Shown here piece after piece: positions 1 to 9,157 of a stretch of DNA of 64,000 bases; position 1 is the first letter of the stretch, and each line of letters starts with the position of its first letter. The translations under genes and the position numbers were made by a program. This stretch comes from Candidatus Gastranaerophilales bacterium. GTDB lineage: Bacteria > Cyanobacteriota > Vampirovibrionia > Gastranaerophilales > Gastranaerophilaceae. A model generated the notes under the pieces. The model saw only the letters and a list, made by a program, of their open reading frames with translations. It was not told the origin of the DNA and ran no database searches. The DNA lies in assembly GCA_944325865.1 (NCBI GenBank), contig CALVBS010000007.1, positions 48,782 through 112,781 on the forward strand, given 5' to 3'.

Positions 1-414
1 CAGCCTGCAGTTGCAATTAACCAGTTTATTCAATTAATGATTTTTAATTACTTGATAGGAAATAATGATGCCCATGGCAAAAATTTTTCTATACTGCATT
101 ATGACAATGGAGAAATAAAATTTGCCCCTGCATACGATATTCTGTGTTCTCAAGTTTATCCTGAATTGTCAAATAAAATGGCAATGAAAATCGGCGGGCA
201 TTATAAACATGATGAGATTTTATTGAGACATTTTGAAAAATTAGCAAATGAAAATGATATCAGTTTTACTCAGTTAAAAAAGGTTATAAAAAATCAGTGC
301 GAAACCATCCCAGGGATTGTCTCTGAGGTGGTAAACAGCTTTGACAACAAAATCGGAAAAGATATCTTATCAGTAGTACAAAAAAATTGTACTAAAATGT
401 TAAAAGAATTTTAG
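1..414 (+). CDS. HipA-type serine/threonine kinase, C-terminal fragment (5' end outside window)
   Basis: The reading frame is already open at base 1, so the gene begins outside the window; an internal ATG at 37 is not a convincing start. The visible 137 residues match the C-terminal kinase lobe of HipA. They contain the catalytic and metal-binding signature GNNDAHGKNFS, followed about 20 residues later by APAYDIL, the HipA counterpart of the kinase DFG aspartate. HipA family toxins phosphorylate targets such as glutamyl-tRNA synthetase and are held in check by an HTH antitoxin HipB; any such partner would lie upstream and is not visible. The key residues are intact, so nothing suggests a dead gene. 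Position at the left edge of a defence island fits a toxin-antitoxin role. Confidence 0.85.
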   Translation, partial: QPAVAINQFIQLMIFNYLIGNNDAHGKNFSILHYDNGEIKFAPAYDILCSQVYPELSNKMAMKIGGHYKHDEILLRHFEKLANENDISFTQLKKVIKNQCETIPGIVSEVVNSFDNKIGKDILSVVQKNCTKMLKEF

Positions 415-462
415 TTTACCAAAATACAACAAAATGAAGTTGTGTTGTATTTTGAGGTAAAA
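415..462. repeat. Inverted repeat just after the hipA-like gene
   Basis: TTTACCAAAATACAAC (415-430) is mirrored by GTTGTATTTTGAGGTAAA (444-462), interrupted by two extra bases, around a 13-base loop. It starts one base after the stop codon, where a terminator is expected, but no run of T follows, so a factor-independent terminator is not certain. A dyad operator is the alternative. The rest of 463-523 shows nothing I recognise. Confidence 0.6.
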
Positions 463-523
463 GTTTGTGGGTAGGGGTGAATGAATTTTTGCAGGCGGAA
501 GTATATTCTGAATATTGCTGAAA

Positions 524-576
524 TTTTTGAACATTTTTTGAACGCTTTTTAAATGTCGTTTGAATGGTGTTTAAAT
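524..576 (+). repeat. 11-bp-phased T-tract array, copy 1
   Basis: Five consecutive units of 11 bp, each ending in TTTGAA or TTTAAA. The T-to-G/A junctions fall at 529, 540, 551, 562 and 573, exactly one helical turn apart. The 5' part TTTTTGAACATTTTTTGAAC matches the reverse complement of 14498-14517 with one mismatch, and the 3' part TTTGAATGGTGTTTAAATT matches the array inside the MuA gene (22145-22187). Phased T-tracts predict intrinsically bent DNA. The array lies upstream of the small recombinase gene. Confidence 0.75.
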
Positions 577-644
577 TTTGTGTCATTAGACTTTACTTTT
601 TATGGGTAAGAAGCAATCATTGTCTGTGATTAAGCGAGTTTAAA

Positions 645-1184
645 ATGAATGTAGTGCAACCTATAAAAAAGATAGAAGATATTCAAAAGATTAAAAAATA
701 TTTGGCAAAAAAGCCAAGAGATGCATTGCTTTTTAGTTTCGGGATAAATACAGGACTTAGAATATCTGATATATTATCGCTTGATGTTGGGGATGTAAAG
801 GGCCGAGATTATATTGAAATTAGAGAGAAAAAGACGAATAAGTATAAGAAATTTCCACTTAATAGATTTTTGAAAGAGGAGATTGATTTATTTGTAGAAG
901 GTTTGCCGAGTGCACAACCGCTTTTTTATACACAAAAACATTGCAGGTTGGATAGAGCACAGGCATATAGAATTTTGAATAAGGCAGCACAAGCTGTTGG
1001 GGTGAAGGAAAGAATCGGAACACATACCCTACGCAAAACCTTCGGTTACCACTTTTACCAACAATACGACGATATCGTAATGCTGCAGAAGATTTTCAAC
1101 CACTCCACTCCCTCCATCACTCTACGTTATATCGGAATCGAACAAGAAGACATTGATGAGGTGTATCGGAATTTTTATTTGTAA
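645..1184 (+). CDS. Small tyrosine recombinase, catalytic domain only
   Basis: This 179-residue protein has the complete tyrosine recombinase active site: Arg39 in GLRISD, a lysine in the beta-hairpin around 63-69, HTLR at 127-130, His153 in NHS and the nucleophile Tyr162 in RYIG. It cuts and rejoins DNA at specific sites through a 3'-phosphotyrosine link. It lacks the N-terminal core-binding (SAM-like) domain that full-length integrases of about 300-400 residues have, and begins directly at the catalytic domain. Short solo recombinases of this type occur on mobile elements and invertible loci. It stands alone on the plus strand and ends 3 bases from the convergent SIR2 gene. The upstream 11-bp-phased array could be a binding region; that is inference. 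Confidence 0.85.
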   Translation: MNVVQPIKKIEDIQKIKKYLAKKPRDALLFSFGINTGLRISDILSLDVGDVKGRDYIEIREKKTNKYKKFPLNRFLKEEIDLFVEGLPSAQPLFYTQKHCRLDRAQAYRILNKAAQAVGVKERIGTHTLRKTFGYHFYQQYDDIVMLQKIFNHSTPSITLRYIGIEQEDIDEVYRNFYL

Positions 1185-1187
1185 TAA

Positions 1188-2216
1188 TTATAATTTATAA
1201 AGTTCTTCATTAAACAATTTTAAAGACTCTTTGCAACAATATTTAAAATCTAAATCATATCCTTTAAAAATATTTTCATATCGATCTTTTGCATAACATT
1301 CAGAACCTTCATTTATCAAATCTTCTGTATTTATAACATAAATCTTAGGGTTATTAGGATTTAATTTTAGAGCGGATTGAAATAAAAATTTTATTGCTAA
1401 ATCTGTTTGAGGGAATGAAAAGCCATAAATAAATATTTTCTTAGCTTTTTTTAGGGACTCAAAAGCAATATTCCAACATTTTTTTAAAGTTAAGTTTTCA
1501 TATAATTTAGTCTTATCAAGAACTGGAGGAATTATGTAAGGTGACAATAAAGAATTTTTGTATTCTTCCTCATATTGAACCAGGCCAGAAGTATTATAAT
1601 CAGTTAAAACCCAGTTTATCGAACCATGAAGTTTTATTATATTGGGCATTGAGCTTAGGTGGATTTTCCCTGCAGGTTTAGAATTTAGAACATCTAATTG
1701 TATATATTTGCAATCTATTATTCTATATGGATTGCTTATAGGATAGTGATAAAAGTTAACAAATCCTCCTTGTATAATGGCTTTATTGTAAGCTTCATAT
1801 GAACGATATATTAAATGTTCTAATAATAGATCATAGTTCAAGGTAATACACGGACAAGAGTTTTCCCAAATATAATGAATAATATGATTACAAGGTACTA
1901 AAAAATTTTGGAATTTACTTCGCATAGAATTAAATTTATTGGCAATCTTTTTTGAAATATCTTTATATAAAGCTTCATCTAAAGAAACTTGTACATCAGT
2001 TTTATATGGAAGGTTACTTGATAAATATGTTAATAATACTTCAATATTATCTTTATATTCATCAGGAATGTCTTTATTATAATGAATAGCGATTGAGCTT
2101 TGTTCTGATACATACTCAGAGTTTATTTCGTCTGTAAGATTTTTTAAATCAGGGTAAGAATCAGAAATTGCTTTTGAGAATCCTGCTCCTAAGAAAAACA
2201 CACTATAATTACTCAT
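1188..2216 (-). CDS. SIR2-like domain protein linked to Hachiman operon
   Basis: The 342-residue protein opens with the nucleotide-binding loop GAGFSKA (9-15) and continues with TLNYDLLLEHL (125-135), KLHGSINW (195-202) and a C-terminal GFSFPQTD (265-272). This series is typical of the SIR2_2 family of defence NADases rather than of deacetylating sirtuins. In several anti-phage systems such domains deplete NAD+ on infection and stop phage spread by cell suicide. The gene begins 8 bases after hamB on the same strand, so it is almost certainly cotranscribed and probably translationally coupled. Standard Hachiman has only hamA and hamB, so this is an extra, likely effector, gene. Asn127 and His197 are the expected catalytic positions. 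Base composition is very AT-rich, as in the rest of the island. Confidence 0.85.
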   Translation of the reverse strand: MSNYSVFFLGAGFSKAISDSYPDLKNLTDEINSEYVSEQSSIAIHYNKDIPDEYKDNIEVLLTYLSSNLPYKTDVQVSLDEALYKDISKKIANKFNSMRSKFQNFLVPCNHIIHYIWENSCPCITLNYDLLLEHLIYRSYEAYNKAIIQGGFVNFYHYPISNPYRIIDCKYIQLDVLNSKPAGKIHLSSMPNIIKLHGSINWVLTDYNTSGLVQYEEEYKNSLLSPYIIPPVLDKTKLYENLTLKKCWNIAFESLKKAKKIFIYGFSFPQTDLAIKFLFQSALKLNPNNPKIYVINTEDLINEGSECYAKDRYENIFKGYDLDFKYCCKESLKLFNEELYKL

Positions 2217-2224
2217 ATTTACCT

Positions 2225-4597
2225 CTATCCAACAATTGTGTTGACATACCTTTCTATAAGTTCTCTTTTTTGTTCCGAAAGTTCAGTTATTTTAGAGTTA
2301 AAAACTATTTCATTATCATCAATGCTCACAATATATTGTTTTATCCATTCAATATCTTCAAAATCAAATCCATATTTCATTAGCCAAATTTCAGTATTAT
2401 CATTTGTTCCATATTTTATAAAATTTGACATTGCTAAGGCTCTTTCATCTTTTGTTTTTTGATAGTATAAGTTAAAAGTAGCCGATAAAGGATCTGCTAA
2501 TGCCCATGAAATAATTTTATCAATATAATCATACGTATCCCATATTAAAATATCATAATCTATATTTTCAATTGTTTTATTCGTATCAAATAGGGGTCTG
2601 TTTGTAGCTTTTATATTAGGTATTAATGCAAATTTAGTACTATAATGTATTTTTAAATTTTCAATACGACTATAGCATTCTTCGTATGTAATTAAATTTT
2701 GTTTATATAATTTTTTTATTTCTTGTTGTTGTTTATTTTCAGACAAGAAATCAAATCTTATTGATACAATTTCTTTAAATGTTTTACCTTGTATTCGCCA
2801 CAATAAAATAGGAATAGTAGCACTTAATATAGCTTGTTCTCCCGTACCAAGTCTTTTTCTGCGCATATGTAATGTATAGATTTCTTTATAAATATCTTTT
2901 ATTTTACGTTTTTGGGTATCGGTTAGAATGTTATATTTTTCACCTTTTATCGGTTTTCCATCAGGCAAAAAAGTATCAAGCAAAAACTTAAGCTTATTTG
3001 ATATATCAACATCATCTAATGCTTCATTAATTCTATTTTTTTGTTTTTCTGTAATCCTAAGTTCATTATCAAAAGAATTGTGTTTAATAGCCTCTGCTAT
3101 ATCTTGAAAATCTTCTTCTATAGCTTCTATATTACTATCAAGACGAGAAAAGTCGCTTATTCTTGCACTTCCTTTAAGCCTATTTATAAATTTATTTATA
3201 TTAGATTTATGTATAATTACATATCCATAATCAAAGTTATTGACATTTTTTGTTGTACGGCCCGCTCTGCCAATTAAATTTTTCATTTCTAAAAGTTTAA
3301 GTTCATCAGTTTCGCCATTAAATAAAAAATTTTCTATTAAAACAACATCAAAAGGCATATTTATTCCCTGTGTTAATGTAGAAGTTGCAAAACAAATTTT
3401 TGCATATCCGGTATTTACGAATTTTTCTATTATCAACCTTGCTTTTAAAGGTATTGATCCATGATGAATTACAATGCCTCTTTCCATCAGTTTTATCATT
3501 TGTGAATATTTCCTGCTTTTTGTTGCAGTTACTCCTAAATATTGCTTTAATTCATCAACTAAATTCAAAGCTTCTTCATCTTGTGTTTTCGAGCATAAGT
3601 CTGTATATTTTTTAAATGTTTTTAAGTACTCTTTTGAATATATGCTTGTTTTAGATGTATATATAAGTAGAGTACCATTATTATTTAAAATATCTTTAAT
3701 AATATCAGTATTTACTGGAATTAACTCTCGGGGCATTTCAAATGGACTAAAGTAGTAAAAATTATTATTTTTATCAATACAGGAGTATATCTTCCCCACA
3801 ACATTTTGTGTATAATTTGCGGATGAAGAATTTGTAATAAAATCATGCTTTGTAAGTTGTGCTTCTGGATTTTCTACAAAGGGGTGTGCAAAAACTTTTG
3901 TAGAATCAGGAAAATAAATATTTATTCTTCTAACTAATGCATCAAAACGCATTCCTCGAATTTCTTCTTCAGACAACTGTGATTCATCAAATAAGAATAA
4001 TTTTATATTTAGTTTTTCTATATTTGCAAATAAATCATTACCCCTTTCAGGTGTTATTACATAAATTCTTCGTTTTGTATGCTTTAAATTCACTAATTCA
4101 ACAAACTGCATAACTAAAACGTCTTTGTCCAATTTTAAAATATCTAAAATTTCAAAAATGTACTCTGAAATTAATGCTCTTGATGGAACTACTATAACAA
4201 TATCTCCATCTGTTTCTTTTATTAGATCCCTAAATAAAAATGATTTACCAGAACTTGTTGGAGCAGAAAATGAAAAATAAGATTTATCTTTAATATTTTT
4301 ATACGCATCTGCTTGCATAGGAGTATATTTTTTACCAGTACTGTCTTTTATTACATCGGAATATATCGAATAAATCTCTTCGATGAATGATGTTGGTGGT
4401 GTTATTTTGTAAAACAAGCCCATAATATACATCAACCGGCTTTCATATTTGTTAAAAATCGTTGGATGAAAATGTTTTATATAGGACAATTTCTCTAATA
4501 GGTAAGAGTCTATTGGACCTCTTTTATGAAACTTGTCTATTATTTCTAATAATTCATTTTCAATATTTTCTTCTTTTATTATATTTTTTATAGTCAT
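2225..4597 (-). CDS. hamB: Hachiman helicase HamB (superfamily 2)
   Basis: The 790-residue protein is a superfamily 2 helicase. Walker A is SAPTSSGKS (111-119), motif II is DESQ (204-207, where DEAD/DEAH would be canonical), followed by HHGSIP (378-383), ATSTLTQGINMP (404-415) and motif VI LIGRAGRT (441-448). The unassigned C-terminal 340 residues are long and helical. In Hachiman, HamB senses damaged or unusual DNA and holds the nuclease HamA inactive until triggered. Its start overlaps the hamA stop by 4 bases (ATGA), the usual coupling for this pair. A lone DEAD-box helicase is the alternative, but the adjacent DUF1837 nuclease makes Hachiman the best call. Confidence 0.85.
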   Translation of the reverse strand: MTIKNIIKEENIENELLEIIDKFHKRGPIDSYLLEKLSYIKHFHPTIFNKYESRLMYIMGLFYKITPPTSFIEEIYSIYSDVIKDSTGKKYTPMQADAYKNIKDKSYFSFSAPTSSGKSFLFRDLIKETDGDIVIVVPSRALISEYIFEILDILKLDKDVLVMQFVELVNLKHTKRRIYVITPERGNDLFANIEKLNIKLFLFDESQLSEEEIRGMRFDALVRRINIYFPDSTKVFAHPFVENPEAQLTKHDFITNSSSANYTQNVVGKIYSCIDKNNNFYYFSPFEMPRELIPVNTDIIKDILNNNGTLLIYTSKTSIYSKEYLKTFKKYTDLCSKTQDEEALNLVDELKQYLGVTATKSRKYSQMIKLMERGIVIHHGSIPLKARLIIEKFVNTGYAKICFATSTLTQGINMPFDVVLIENFLFNGETDELKLLEMKNLIGRAGRTTKNVNNFDYGYVIIHKSNINKFINRLKGSARISDFSRLDSNIEAIEEDFQDIAEAIKHNSFDNELRITEKQKNRINEALDDVDISNKLKFLLDTFLPDGKPIKGEKYNILTDTQKRKIKDIYKEIYTLHMRRKRLGTGEQAILSATIPILLWRIQGKTFKEIVSIRFDFLSENKQQQEIKKLYKQNLITYEECYSRIENLKIHYSTKFALIPNIKATNRPLFDTNKTIENIDYDILIWDTYDYIDKIISWALADPLSATFNLYYQKTKDERALAMSNFIKYGTNDNTEIWLMKYGFDFEDIEWIKQYIVSIDDNEIVFNSKITELSEQKRELIERYVNTIVG

Positions 4598-5295
4598 ACT
4601 TCAATTCCTATCAAATATAGTTCTTTATGACTAAGCAAATTATTAAAATCTTTTGAGCGATTCAATATATTATTAAATATTAGTTTGGTTCTTTTGGTAT
4701 TAATAGAAAATGCTGCTACAAAAGCTCTTTCACCAGCTTCTAATCTTTTAATAATTTCATCTGGGACAAAATTCCTTAAATGTAATATATCCGCATAATC
4801 CTTTTCATCATTAATAAAATCACAAATTTGAGAAAGAGCATCTTGATATGGCGTTTCGTGTCTTGAATATTTAGCTTCTCCAAAAGATATTATATTACTG
4901 TGTGTAATACTGTGAAAGTCAAAACCTGAATTACCAGAGAGTTTTTTCCCTAGTAATTCTGCCAAAGGAATATCCTTATGCTCTTTATATTCCCTTAATG
5001 CATCTTTTGCTGTCATTGATACCAAGTATTCCCCAAAGTCTTCAGTTACAACATCTTTTACTTTGACAAGAATATTATTTATTATCTTATTAATTGTTTT
5101 TCTCGCTCGTGCTCTATATGCTAATTTTAAGTCCGGAGTTAGCTTTTCTATCCAGCTATCATCGCGAATAGTATTAGTGATCTCATCTGCACGCTTTCTT
5201 ATATCATCTATCTTGACATGCATAATGTATACGTCACAGTCTGAAGTTTTATTATATTCCGATAAATTTACTTTTTCTAGCTTTACAAGTTTCAA
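4594..5295 (-). CDS. hamA: Hachiman nuclease HamA (DUF1837)
   Basis: The 233-residue protein carries a PD-(D/E)XK nuclease core: Asp126 in GFDFHS and Glu140-x-Lys142 in FGEAKYS, preceded by a conserved FGEYLVS (88-94). This is the DUF1837/HamA family, the effector of Hachiman anti-phage defence, which degrades DNA when released by HamB. It is first in a minus-strand operon hamA-hamB-SIR2. The start is a TTG at 5293-5295, supported by AGGG about 8 bases upstream and by a TATAAT -10 box on the minus strand at 5325-5330. The gene is divergent from the restriction genes that start at 5467. Family assignment is from motif and context recognition, not a search. Confidence 0.82.
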   Translation of the reverse strand: MKLVKLEKVNLSEYNKTSDCDVYIMHVKIDDIRKRADEITNTIRDDSWIEKLTPDLKLAYRARARKTINKIINNILVKVKDVVTEDFGEYLVSMTAKDALREYKEHKDIPLAELLGKKLSGNSGFDFHSITHSNIISFGEAKYSRHETPYQDALSQICDFINDEKDYADILHLRNFVPDEIIKRLEAGERAFVAAFSINTKRTKLIFNNILNRSKDFNNLLSHKELYLIGIEV

Positions 5296-5466
5296 AATTT
5301 AAACCCTATTAAATACTCCCTACCATTATAATTATTGCTTAAAATTTATAAAAACCTTTAAAAATTAATGTTTATTTAATTATTTGAATGCTAAATTGAA
5401 AACCTCTTTACATTCATCCAATTTGCAATATTCATGCTAAAATAAGAATACACGAAAGGGTTAGAT
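5296..5466. promoter_or_regulatory. Divergent promoter region between hamA and the RM operon
   Basis: This AT-rich 171-bp spacer separates two divergent defence operons. On the minus strand a TATAAT lies at 5325-5330, about 30 bases from the hamA TTG. On the plus strand an extended -10 TGCTAAAAT lies at 5435-5443, with CGAAAGGG before the ATG at 5467. No clear -35 box is visible for either. I see no strong operator-like dyad. Confidence 0.5.
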
Positions 5467-7830
5467 ATGGCATTAAAGTTGGAAGTGCAGATTGATGGTA
5501 ATAAAATTTATTCTCCATTAAGAGACAAATGGCTTGTGTTAACGCCGGAAGAACAAGTTCGGCAAAACTATATATGCCGATTGGTAAATGTTTACGGATA
5601 TAGCCTTGAGCAAATGGACGAAGAATTAAAAGTTAATAACGCTCACAGAGGACAAGGAAAAGCTAGAGCTGACATTGTTATTTGGAAATCTAAAGAAGAT
5701 AAACAAAAAAGTAAAGCTGCTTTTATTGTAATTGAATGTAAAGCAGAAACTGTTAAAATCCAACAACAAGATTACTATCAAGGTGCAAATTATGCTGCTT
5801 GGTCTGGAGCAAGCTTCTTTGTAACAACCAATGCTAAAGAGACCAAATTCTTTAGAGTTGATAAAAATTCAATGCCCAAAGACTTGGATGAAATTATTGA
5901 TATTCCAAATGCTTCAATAATTAATGACCAAAAGAAAATTGATAAGTTATTAGCACAAACCAAAGCTTTTTCCAGAGATGAATTTGCAAAACTGCTTTTT
6001 AAGTGTCATTGTATTATTCGAAATAATGACAAACTCTCTCCGGAAGCTGCATTTGATGAAATAAGTAAAATCTTATTTATGAAAATAAGATATGAACGAA
6101 ACCCGGATGAAGATGTATTATTTTCTTTAGAAAAATTCCAAAAAGACGAAAAACATTTTGAAAAAAATATTAAAAAGCACTTACCTTTAGAAGCTCAAAT
6201 ACCTTACATGCAATATTTGTTTAAAGCAACAAAAGATGAATTTGCTGACGATAAGTTATTTGAACCTTATGAAACAATTAAAATTAAACAATATAGCTTT
6301 GAACAAATTGTAAAAGAACTTGAAAAATATAACCTTTCAGCGACTTCTGATGATGTTAAGGGTATAGCATTTGAGCAGTTTTTAGGAACAACTTTTAGAG
6401 GTGAATTGGGGCAGTTCTTTACACCTCGTACAATTGTTGATTTTATGGTAGAAGTACTTGACCCTCAAGAAGGTGAAACGATTTGTGATCCTACCTGTGG
6501 TTCTGGTGGTTTCTTAATTAAGGCTTTTGAATATATCCGAGATAAAATCGAAAAAGATGTCGAACAATATAAAAAAGACTTAAAAGCTAAACTTTTTGAT
6601 GCAGAATATGAAAAATTGTCAGAAAAAGAACAGCTTGAAGTTAATGAAAAATATAGTGATTATATTAAAAAACTAACAATTGATATAAGTGTGCCAAACA
6701 AATCTTATCATAAACAATCTGAAGCAGAGAAAAACAGAAGAATTTCAAGACTGTCATCAAGTTGCATATATGGTACTGATGCGAATCCAAGAATGGCAAG
6801 AACATCAAAAATGAATATGATAATGCATGGTGATGGCCATGGCGGAGTCCACCACCACGATGGTTTGATCAACGTAAATGGAATTTTTGAAAATAGGTTT
6901 GATGTAATTCTTACAAACCCACCTTTTGGAGCAAGAGTTGAAAAGAATCAAACATTAACTACCACTGATATTGATATCCCCGTTAAAATAGATTTATCAA
7001 ATACTAATGACGAAAATATAAAAGAACAGATAAATTCCATTGACAATATTCAGCTGAGAACAAAATTATTACATTATTATGAACGCTATGGAATAGAATA
7101 TTTAAAGAAATTAAATCAATTAAATGATGATATTGATAAAAAACAAAAAGTCCTTGATAGGTTCAAATTAGGTAAAGTAAGCGGCTTAACAGAAGTCCTA
7201 TTTATGGAAAGATGTTTAAACCTTTTAAAACCTGGGGGCAGAATGGGAATCGTTCTTCCAGAAGGAGTTTTAAATAATTCCAACTTGCAAAAAGTTAGAA
7301 ATTTCTTTGAATCAAGGGCAAAAATTCTTTTGATTACCTCTATTCCGCAAGATGTATTTATAGCTTCCGGTGCAACAATAAAGCCTAGTTTACTCTTCTT
7401 TAAAAAGTTTACGGAAGAAGAACAACGACAATACAACGATATTGTAAATCAAGTAAAAAAAGAAATTGATGATAAATATAAAGTTGAAATATTGGAAATT
7501 GATAACCAACTTTCTAACGATAAAAAAGCTCATCAAAAAGCTTTAAAAGAAATAGAAAAACGCAAAGAACAAGAATTTGAAACAACAGGTCAAGAAAAAA
7601 TTAAAGAATTTTTCGACTACCAAATTCCAATAGCTCAAGTTGAAAAAGCAGGCATAACAACAACAGGAGCAAAATGTGAGAATGAGCTTGTTGATGTAGC
7701 AAATGAATTTAGAACATATCGTCAAAAAAATAATTTGTGGCAAGACAATAAATTGGAGGTTTCATATAAGCTTGTAAACAATAACTTGGTACGAGTAATA
7801 AACGATGAGGAACAAGTTATTGATGAATAA
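5467..7830 (+). CDS. Fused restriction nuclease and N6-adenine DNA methylase (HSDR_N plus HsdM)
   Basis: The 787-residue protein joins two restriction-modification activities. Residues about 20-130 are an HsdR-type N-terminal nuclease domain with Asp69 and Glu90-x-Lys92 (IECKAE), a PD-(D/E)XK site. Residues about 300-600 are an HsdM-type methylase: FFTPRTIVDFM (317-327), SAM-binding DPTCGSGGFL (341-350) and catalytic NPPF (484-487). A charged helical segment follows (about 660-720). No helicase or translocase motor is present here or nearby, so this is not a classical type I system. The layout resembles BcgI-type IIB enzymes, in which a nuclease-methylase chain works with a separate specificity subunit. 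The next gene is that specificity subunit. RBS AAAGGG precedes the ATG. Confidence 0.85.
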   Translation: MALKLEVQIDGNKIYSPLRDKWLVLTPEEQVRQNYICRLVNVYGYSLEQMDEELKVNNAHRGQGKARADIVIWKSKEDKQKSKAAFIVIECKAETVKIQQQDYYQGANYAAWSGASFFVTTNAKETKFFRVDKNSMPKDLDEIIDIPNASIINDQKKIDKLLAQTKAFSRDEFAKLLFKCHCIIRNNDKLSPEAAFDEISKILFMKIRYERNPDEDVLFSLEKFQKDEKHFEKNIKKHLPLEAQIPYMQYLFKATKDEFADDKLFEPYETIKIKQYSFEQIVKELEKYNLSATSDDVKGIAFEQFLGTTFRGELGQFFTPRTIVDFMVEVLDPQEGETICDPTCGSGGFLIKAFEYIRDKIEKDVEQYKKDLKAKLFDAEYEKLSEKEQLEVNEKYSDYIKKLTIDISVPNKSYHKQSEAEKNRRISRLSSSCIYGTDANPRMARTSKMNMIMHGDGHGGVHHHDGLINVNGIFENRFDVILTNPPFGARVEKNQTLTTTDIDIPVKIDLSNTNDENIKEQINSIDNIQLRTKLLHYYERYGIEYLKKLNQLNDDIDKKQKVLDRFKLGKVSGLTEVLFMERCLNLLKPGGRMGIVLPEGVLNNSNLQKVRNFFESRAKILLITSIPQDVFIASGATIKPSLLFFKKFTEEEQRQYNDIVNQVKKEIDDKYKVEILEIDNQLSNDKKAHQKALKEIEKRKEQEFETTGQEKIKEFFDYQIPIAQVEKAGITTTGAKCENELVDVANEFRTYRQKNNLWQDNKLEVSYKLVNNNLVRVINDEEQVIDE

Positions 7831-9157
7831 TAGTGCTTTTTCATATCTGAATTTTATTCACTTTTCACAGCTTAATCTTTGGGATTTTAAACGTTATATT
7901 TCAAAAGTTGTAAGTTCTAAATATCCTATAGTTAAGTTAGCAAATTTTATTAATGAAGAAAATAAAAAAATTAAGCCATTTGATTTTCCAGAAAAGAAAT
8001 TTGAAATTCTTGGGGTAAATAATAAAACGGGTTTGTTTGATGCTTATATAGAGGATGGTAACAAAATTAATCAGCCATATAAAATTGTTAATAATGGTTT
8101 TCTTGCATATAATCCATATAGAATAAATGTTGGTTCAATAGGATTAAAAACAAAAGAACAAAAATATAAATATATAAGTCCTGCTTATGTTGTTTTTAGT
8201 TGTAAAAAAGATTTATTGCCTGAATTTTTGTACATTCTTTTTAGAACAGATAAATTTAATGAGCTAATAAGAGAGAATACAACCGGTTCTGTTAGACAAA
8301 CATTGTCTTTTTCTTCAATGGGGCAAATTCAAATACCTTTGCCACCACTGGAAAAACAAACAGAAATTATAGATAGATACAATGCAAAAATAAAACTGGC
8401 AGAAGAACAAGAAAAAGAAGCCCGACATCTTGAAGAAATGATCGATCAATATATTTGTAATGAGTTAAAGATATTTTCAACTGACAATGATTCTATTTTA
8501 CCGGGAACCAAATTCTTAACATTTGTACAATTAAAAAAGCTTTCAAGATGGGATATATATAATAATAAAAACACCGTACGTTCTGCAAAATATGAAATCA
8601 ATAAATTAAAAGATGTTGTTATTGGAAAACCTCTTTATGGAGCAGGTGAAAAAGGGATCAAACAAAAATCAGATGTAAGGTATATAAGAATTACAGATAT
8701 TAATGAAGATGGCACACTTAATGATGATTTTGTGACAGCTGCAAAAATCGAAGAGAAATATATTTTAAAAGAAAATGATTTTTTAATCGCTCGTTCTGGG
8801 AATACTGTGGGAAAAACATTCTTATATAAAAAATATTTTGGAAAGTGTATTTACGCAGGATATTTAATTAAATTCACATTAAACACTGCCAAAATCATTC
8901 CTGAATACTTACTTTATTATACAAAATCTTCAGCTTATAAAATGTGGATAAATTCTAATCAAAGAGCTAATGCACAACCAAATATCAATAGCAATGAATA
9001 TTTAAATAGCCCAATAATTATCCCACCACTAAGTACTCAAAAGGAAATTGTCGAAAAAATTTCTAATATAAAAAACAAGATTATAGAATTAACTAAATTA
9101 GCAGAGCAAAATCGCCAACTTGCTCAAGAAGAATTTGAAAAGGAGTTGTTTGAATAA
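7823..9157 (+). CDS. hsdS: Restriction specificity subunit HsdS
   Basis: This is a DNA recognition subunit of about 444 residues with two target-recognition halves. Each half ends in the usual short motif and coiled coil: LPPLEKQTEIIDRY then a helix near 170-210, and IPPLSTQKEIVEKI then a helix at the C-terminus. The halves set the two parts of a bipartite recognition site. The frame is open from 7805, but I place the start at the ATG at 7823 because GAGGAA sits 10 bases upstream and nothing precedes 7805. That start overlaps the end of the nuclease-methylase gene by 8 bases, so the two are coupled. Confidence 0.85.
   Translation: MNNSAFSYLNFIHFSQLNLWDFKRYISKVVSSKYPIVKLANFINEENKKIKPFDFPEKKFEILGVNNKTGLFDAYIEDGNKINQPYKIVNNGFLAYNPYRINVGSIGLKTKEQKYKYISPAYVVFSCKKDLLPEFLYILFRTDKFNELIRENTTGSVRQTLSFSSMGQIQIPLPPLEKQTEIIDRYNAKIKLAEEQEKEARHLEEMIDQYICNELKIFSTDNDSILPGTKFLTFVQLKKLSRWDIYNNKNTVRSAKYEINKLKDVVIGKPLYGAGEKGIKQKSDVRYIRITDINEDGTLNDDFVTAAKIEEKYILKENDFLIARSGNTVGKTFLYKKYFGKCIYAGYLIKFTLNTAKIIPEYLLYYTKSSAYKMWINSNQRANAQPNINSNEYLNSPIIIPPLSTQKEIVEKISNIKNKIIELTKLAEQNRQLAQEEFEKELFE

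Noticed and set aside
415..462. Factor-independent terminator after the hipA-like gene
   Set aside because: The stem is good but there is no T-run after it, so I list it only as an inverted repeat.
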